Assembly: GCA_003117195.1 (NCBI GenBank)
Contig: BDSI01000002.1
Location: 1,023,621-1,087,620 of the forward strand
Reading direction: 5' to 3'
DNA from: Eudorina sp. 2006-703-Eu-15
Taxonomy: Eukaryota > Chlorophyta > Chlorophyceae > Chlamydomonadales > Volvocaceae
DNA: 64,000 bases
Shown here piece after piece: positions 58,601 to 64,000 of the stretch. The translations under genes were made by a program, and so were the position numbers. The first letter of the stretch is position 1. Each line of letters opens with the position of its first letter. The notes below the pieces were generated by a model. It was not told the DNA's origin and did no database searches. It worked only from the letters and a program-made list of their open reading frames with translations.

Positions 58601-61600
58601 CAGGCCTGCAGGGTTTTCCTTTTCTTTTCACCCGCCCCGCCAGCCGCCCCGCCAGCCGCCCACCCACCATCGCGATGAGCGCTCCTTGCCGCACGTAGTC
58701 CGTCGCGTCCGACAGCATGGGCTCCAGCAGCGCCACCGCCTCCTTCAGGCCGGTGCCCGCGCAGGCCAGACCCACCGCCATGGCGGCACCGTAGCTGCGG
58801 GCGCACACATATGCACATGCGCACATAGAGGCGCTGGTAAGTCGTTTCAGAGCACAGGTCCCTGGGTTGGGTCGGGTGGGCTGTTGATGCAATCGCGTTT
58901 GCGGGATATCACGGTGGGTCTGTAGGTCACTGGATTGGGTGGTCGTCGGGCGGGTTCCTCGCCAAGCACCGAAACGTGTACAGCTTGGCATTGATATTTT
59001 CCAGCCCAATCTTCCATAGGTCGTTGGGCACCGCTGGTCAGAGCTTCCATTTGCAGCACACAGGCAGACGATACGACACAATGTTCTTCGCCATCGTCCT
59101 CACCCGCGCGCCGTCTCCGGCCCCCCCCCTTTCCCGCCCCAACCCGCCTCACCGCACGTGCGGGTTGAACGACTCGGCCAGCAGCGCGACGATCCGCGGG
59201 CACTGGTGCGGCACGTTCATCAGCACAAAGCCCAGGCACAGCACCGCCGCGCGCCGCACGTCGTCGCTCACGTCGCTCACCGCGAACGACAGCAGCTTCT
59301 GCACCGCGGCGTTGTTGTCGGTGCCCCTGCGGCGCCAAGCGGGAATGAATGAATCAACCATTATGAATGATAAAATGTAGTCTATGTCGCACAGGACCCG
59401 CGACAGATATCATCCGGCCAGGAGCCGTGCGAGGAGTGACAGGCCGTCACGGCACGACGCGGCACGGGATGCAACACCGTCAGGTGCGCAGGTGCCGGAA
59501 CCTGCCATGCCGTACTCCACAAGAATGGGAACATCGTGCAAACACACGGGTAACGAGGGGCGTGCGGACGACCGCGCAGGCGGGTGTCGTATCGCCGTAT
59601 CCCTTACCTGTACGCCATGCCAATGACGTACATCCCTCCGTATCGGATGATGGGGTCCGCGTCCCGAGTCATCTGCTCGATGAGCGCCTCCGCCGCCTCC
59701 TCGCGGCCGTACTGCATCAGCGCCAGACCCAGCGCCACGCCTGCACGGACAGCGGACACACACAGGGTTGGGTCGGGCAGGTTCCTCGCTAAACGCGCAT
59801 GTAAAGAGTGCCGGTCCCTAGGTTCGGTTGGGTGTGGGTGTGTGTGCATGTGTTAAATGAGAAGCCCACCGACATGTGCGTGCCTGTGTGCTGAACACAC
59901 GGCCCCTCGTCTCCATACCCCGCGCCCGCACACGGCAACTCCACCTACAGCCGCCCCCTGGATCCCTCGCGGCTCAGGATGCTCGCCTCACAACAGCCCT
60001 CACCCTCCACCTGGTTTCCTCGCTGGCCGCTTCTCATGTACACACAGCGTGTTCACTGGCGGCGCCCCGACCCGTCGCACCCCGGATGATCTTCTCGTGC
60101 TGCGTGTCGTGCGCGTACGCCAGCGCCTCCGCCGCCACGCGCTCGCCGCCGCTGCCGCAGCACAGCAGCCCCAACGAAATGCCCGCCGCCTCGCCCGCCA
60201 CCGCGCTGTCGCTGTACAGCACATTCTTGATGTCCTCCAGCGCCTCGTCGTCGTCAGTGCCCAGCGCCGCCAGACCTGGGGGTCGGCCGGGACGGGGTGG
60301 GGCGGGGAGGGGATGGTCCGGGCGGGGTGGGTCCGGGCGGGGAGGGTCCGGGCGGAGAAACTTGGGGCGCCGTGGGGAGGGGCGCTGCTCACAGACACTC
60401 CGCAATGCATCCATAAATCAAAAATCGTGACCGGGGGATGTTTCATCTTCTTGACGGCGCACATATCCCGTTCGAACTCAAACAACGCAAAACACCAACC
60501 AGGTCGTCGGGCTAGGTCAGCCATAGTATTCGGCGGACTGCTTCCGCCTCTGCATGAACGGCGTTGACAAGGCAACAGGAAGGAACGCGCGAGAGGCAAT
60601 GGCGGGGAATTGGCCCAACCCGCTGCCTGGTCCCAGCGGGCAGCGGGAGGACAGGCACCGCCCTAGCACCCGTGCCACCCGGTGCGACCCCGCCTGGCCC
60701 GTTGGCGGCGCCTTGCCTCACGTTGCCTCGGCCACTCCACTCCACTCCACTCACCCAGCCCCAGGCAGGCGCCGTGCTGCGTCGTCTCGTTGGAGGTGCC
60801 CCTCAGGCTCTCCAGCAGGAACGGCCGGATGTCCTGGCCGTGGTTGGCGTAGATGAGGCCCAGCGCGTACAGCGCACCGCCCTCGCTGTAGGGGCTGCCG
60901 CCCGCGCCGCCGGCGGCCCCGCCCGCGGCGCCGCCGCGCGGCAGGTAGGGCGCCATGAGGGCGCGGCCCTGCGTCAGGTGACCCCTGCACCCGGCAGACA
61001 GGGCGGAACGGATGGGGCGGGTGGGAAGGTTGCCGGATTGCATGGGGGGAGCTGGGTATACGAAGGCAAGAAACCCACATGACTACGCGACCACAGTATA
61101 ATTAACACGGCAACCCTGCCCTGGGCCTGGGTTTGCATCTTCTGGAATACATGTAAAACGTCAGTACAAATGCGCGTCATGTACGGCAAGGCGATGCTCA
61201 TGAATGCGCGTCATATACGGCACGTCAACACGCACGTGGTCCCACGCGGCTTTCATGACGCGGGGGTGGCTTGCATGACGCGGACTTAATGTGGCACCCA
61301 TCGTCCAGATGCTACCCACCCATCCAGCCGTCCGGCCAGCCCGCCCGCCCACCCACCGACCCACCCTCACCTGTGGATGACGCCCAGGGAGGCGGTGGCG
61401 GAGAACTTGGCCCAGTTGGTGGCCTTGGCGAGCCATTCGAGGTTGGTCCGCAGGAAGGTGTCCACGGTGGTGCCCGCGTGCATCAGCGCGTTGGCGGCGA
61501 TGGTGGCCGAGTGGCACACCGACACCCGCGCGTCCACGGAGCCCTTGATGTTCTTGAGGACCTGCAGGTCGGCGTGGTTGTGCCTGGGCGTGCGCACGCG

Positions 61601-64000
61601 CGTGCGCGAAAGAGAGGGCGGGCGGGCGGGAGAGAATGAGGGGCGGGCGGGAGAGAATGAGGGGCGGGCGGGAGAGAGTGAGGGGCGGGCGGGAGGACGA
61701 GGCTTTTGATGAGGGAGAGATTCAGGGAGGGAGAGGACGGACGAGGGAAGGAAGAAGCGGGGAAATGGGCGGGAGGACCGTAACAGGAGCGATGTTAGGA
61801 GTGATGTGGCAAGGATGGAATGGGAGGAGAGGTGATTACGTAGTGGGATGGGGACCTTCCATAGACGGACACGACCGGGACCTGGGGCCGGGGGCGGGGC
61901 GCGGGGGCGGGACATGTCTCCGGGGGATGAGGCAGTGGGTGTCCTCGACGCGGGACGTGGTTCAAAAACACGCACACGCACGCACCCACCTGTACAGGAA
62001 GTCCAGGTAGAGCGCGATGGGGGTCTTGCCGGACAGGATGTCGCGGAGCTTGGCCAGGCGGGCAGCCAGCGGCCCGGCGGCCTCCGGCGCTGCGGCCGCC
62101 GGGGCCGCGTCCGGTGCGGCTGCCGGCGCGTCGGTCTCCATAGAGCCCTCTGAGAGAGCACACACATATATTACATAAATATATAATATATAATAAAATA
62201 ATAATATCATAACAAATACTCCATAATATATAAATGTATAACAAAAAATAAATACGATACATAAATAATAATAATAATGAAATCAAACAAATACTACATA
62301 ATATATAAATATATAACAAAAATAAATAAATACGATACATAAATCTAATACACATTGATAGTGGGTTGAGTTGCACGGCGGGTTTCCTCGCTGGACACAC
62401 ACAAAGACACATAATACCATAAGATCCGACACGTGGGTGGGACAGCGGCAGTTGAGAGACCGTCGCGGTCTTCACGCAGCCGCATCGCATGCCGGGGCAC
62501 GCAGGATAGAGTGGACAGGTCAGGTCAGAGCACCGCGCGCACCCGCTGCGGGCGCATCCGCCGGCGCCTCAGCCGCCGCTGCGGCGGCAGGCTGCTGCGG
62601 CGGCGGCTCCAGCCTGCCCGCCACATCCGCGAGGAAGGACTGCAGCTCGTTCTCCACCAGGTCGAACCCGATCTGGTAGGCCAGCAGCTCCTCCTCCTGG
62701 GCGGCACCCGGACAGGAAAATTGGAGAGATCAAGAAAGGAGAGAGAGGAACCTTTAGAAAAACCATGATTAGCACCACAGGATCACAACATATCGCTTCC
62801 TCGATGCCCGGATTAAGTAATTGATAGATTGATGGATGGGTGGGTTCGCTGTGGCCCCACGCGTCGCGGAGGCGCAGGTGCTGTGTGCGCTGGTACACAC
62901 GAGTCCAGGGCTGAACACGTTAGTCGGTTGCCGGTTGTCGGTTGTGGGTTGCCGTCCGCCCTTGAGCGGGCCCACTTCAGGATCTCCGTGGAGCGCACCA
63001 CCCGGATACGCAACATCAACACCATGTCGGGCCGGGGTGATGCGGCTCAACAGCGCGTGTCTTGACCCGACGCTCGATTTGACCTGCCCTACCCTGCCTG
63101 ATGAAACCCCCTTGGCGACGACCGCAGACCATGAGCGAGGATGCGCACAGGACGCGGGGTGGCGGGGCGTGCAGTCACGCACACGGGAATGCCCCATCGT
63201 GGCGTGTGTCACACGGTATGTTGAATTACCTCTCCAAAGGGCCTCCGTTGCTGCAACCCAGTACGCTACCTGAAGCTGACCACCCGTTCGACCCCCTGTT
63301 ATCACTGAACGTCCACCCCGGAGGACTGGCCCGCTATCGGATCGCGCCCGTGCGCAGCTCCCAGCACCCCTTCCCGATGGTGAATGGGTTGGCTATCTGA
63401 CTCTGGCGGCCGGCCGCTGGGACCCTGGAGCCCCCCGCTCGCATCTCCTGGCCTCACCTCGCCGCCCTGCAGCAGGCGGTTGAGGATGCGGGCCACCTCG
63501 GGCGCATCGTCCAGGAACATGAGGCACTGGCAGATGTCCACCCAGTCGGGCGACGGGACCGTCTCGTACAGCCGGATCACCAGACGGAGGACCTGCAGGG
63601 CGCGGGGCGTAGCAGAGGGAATCGACCGCACCCACGTGTCAGGAGGTTACCGTTACTGTGAAGACTCGCGTCTGGACTGGCAAGGGGTCAGGAGAAGCGC
63701 ACGAGTAAAGAGAAGCGCACCCAGTCTGAATGAAGGGAACAGCTCCAATCCATCCCCGAGAATTCATCAACCCGGCAAGTCCTGCCATCCGCGGTTCCCC
63801 GGCACGTCCTCCGGCACGTCCTCCGGCACGTCCTCCGGCACGTCCTCCGCGTGCCTTCCCCCGACCGCCAATGCGGAAGCCTGGACGGCCGCTGCCCGCC
63901 CCCCATGACATGACGCGTCCGCGCCAGGGCGCCCGCGTCGCCCGCGACACCGGCAACCCCCCAACGCCCTCCTCCCCCGGGGCCCACATCACGACCCGTG
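55683..64000 (-). CDS. RPN2: 26S proteasome regulatory subunit RPN2 (PSMD1), 5' part missing
   Basis: Large scaffold subunit of the proteasome base, built from proteasome/cyclosome repeats. It supports RPN13 and other subunits of the 19S particle. Exons in the window, all phase-consistent: 63592-63458, 62696-62543, 62149-61990, 61583-61371, 60984-60755, 60275-60081, 59740-59608, 59326-59153, 58794-58668, 58205-58119, 57608-57469, 56892-56730, 56285-55683; about 837 residues to the stop. Conserved stretches include [84 protein letters not shown] and [18 protein letters not shown]. The repeat units G-x-x-L-A-x-x-G-x are evident between about 58.1 and 61.0 kb. The C-terminus ends [11 protein letters not shown] like other RPN2 tails. 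The Ala-rich linkers in the second exon and in the last exon are longer than in animals. Roughly the first 200 residues lie beyond position 64000; 63593-64000 appears to be intron. Confidence 0.97.
62161..62350. repeat. AT-rich insert with a duplicated unit in an RPN2 intron
   Basis: Almost pure A/T in a GC-rich gene. A unit of about 57 bases starting AACAAATACT and ending GATACATAAAT occurs twice (62211-62267 and 62286-62343) with few differences. It sits in the intron between the exons at 62149-61990 and 62696-62543. Confidence 0.8.
63800..63851. repeat. 12-base tandem repeat
   Basis: Four copies of CGGCACGTCCTC in the intron at the right edge. Confidence 0.9.

Overview
The window looks like nuclear DNA of a green alga of the volvocine/Chlamydomonas group. 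The evidence is a GC-rich sequence, genes split into many short exons by GT-AG introns with strong donors (GTGAGT, GTGGGT, GTGCGT), protein tracts rich in Ala, Gly, Gln and Pro, TGTAA-type poly(A) signals, and introns full of (AC)n and other simple repeats. The species cannot be named from the sequence. No bacterial operon, CRISPR array or phage was seen. Exon limits below were read by hand and checked by codon phase; single junctions may be off by 1-2 bases.

Layout. 847-13900 (minus): a giant mechanosensitive MscS-family channel with an EF-hand, 20 exons and about 1,840 residues. 14361-14693 (plus): intronless spliceosomal Sm D2, divergent from the channel gene. 14694-18335: intergenic, with an exon-like duplication and (AC)n-tailed dispersed repeats. 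18336-19304 (plus): an intronless SAM-dependent methyltransferase-like protein. 19305-23189: intergenic. 23190-23870 (minus): a candidate two-exon gene of unknown function. 23869-29689 (plus): a very large RWP-RK transcription factor with a degenerate signature. 29690-34166: intergenic and repeat-rich, between two convergent genes. 34167-53525 (minus): FANCD2, reconstructed as 32 exons. 55683-64000 (minus): proteasome subunit RPN2, 13 exons in the window, with the N-terminal part beyond the right edge.

How the genes relate. This is a normal eukaryotic gene neighbourhood, not a functional cluster. It covers membrane tension and calcium sensing, splicing, transcription, DNA crosslink repair and protein degradation. 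FANCD2 and RPN2 lie head to tail on one strand about 2.2 kb apart. The channel gene and Sm D2 share a 460-bp divergent promoter region.

What is unusual lies mostly outside the conserved domains. A 12-bp palindrome GACCCRYGGGTC recurs at least eight times, several copies directly beside splice sites or a stop codon. An (AC)n-tailed repeat family occurs on both strands. A second (AC)n-linked family sits in introns. FANCD2 introns carry several large minisatellites. The RWP-RK gene and the small minus-strand candidate have start codons that overlap in CATCATG.
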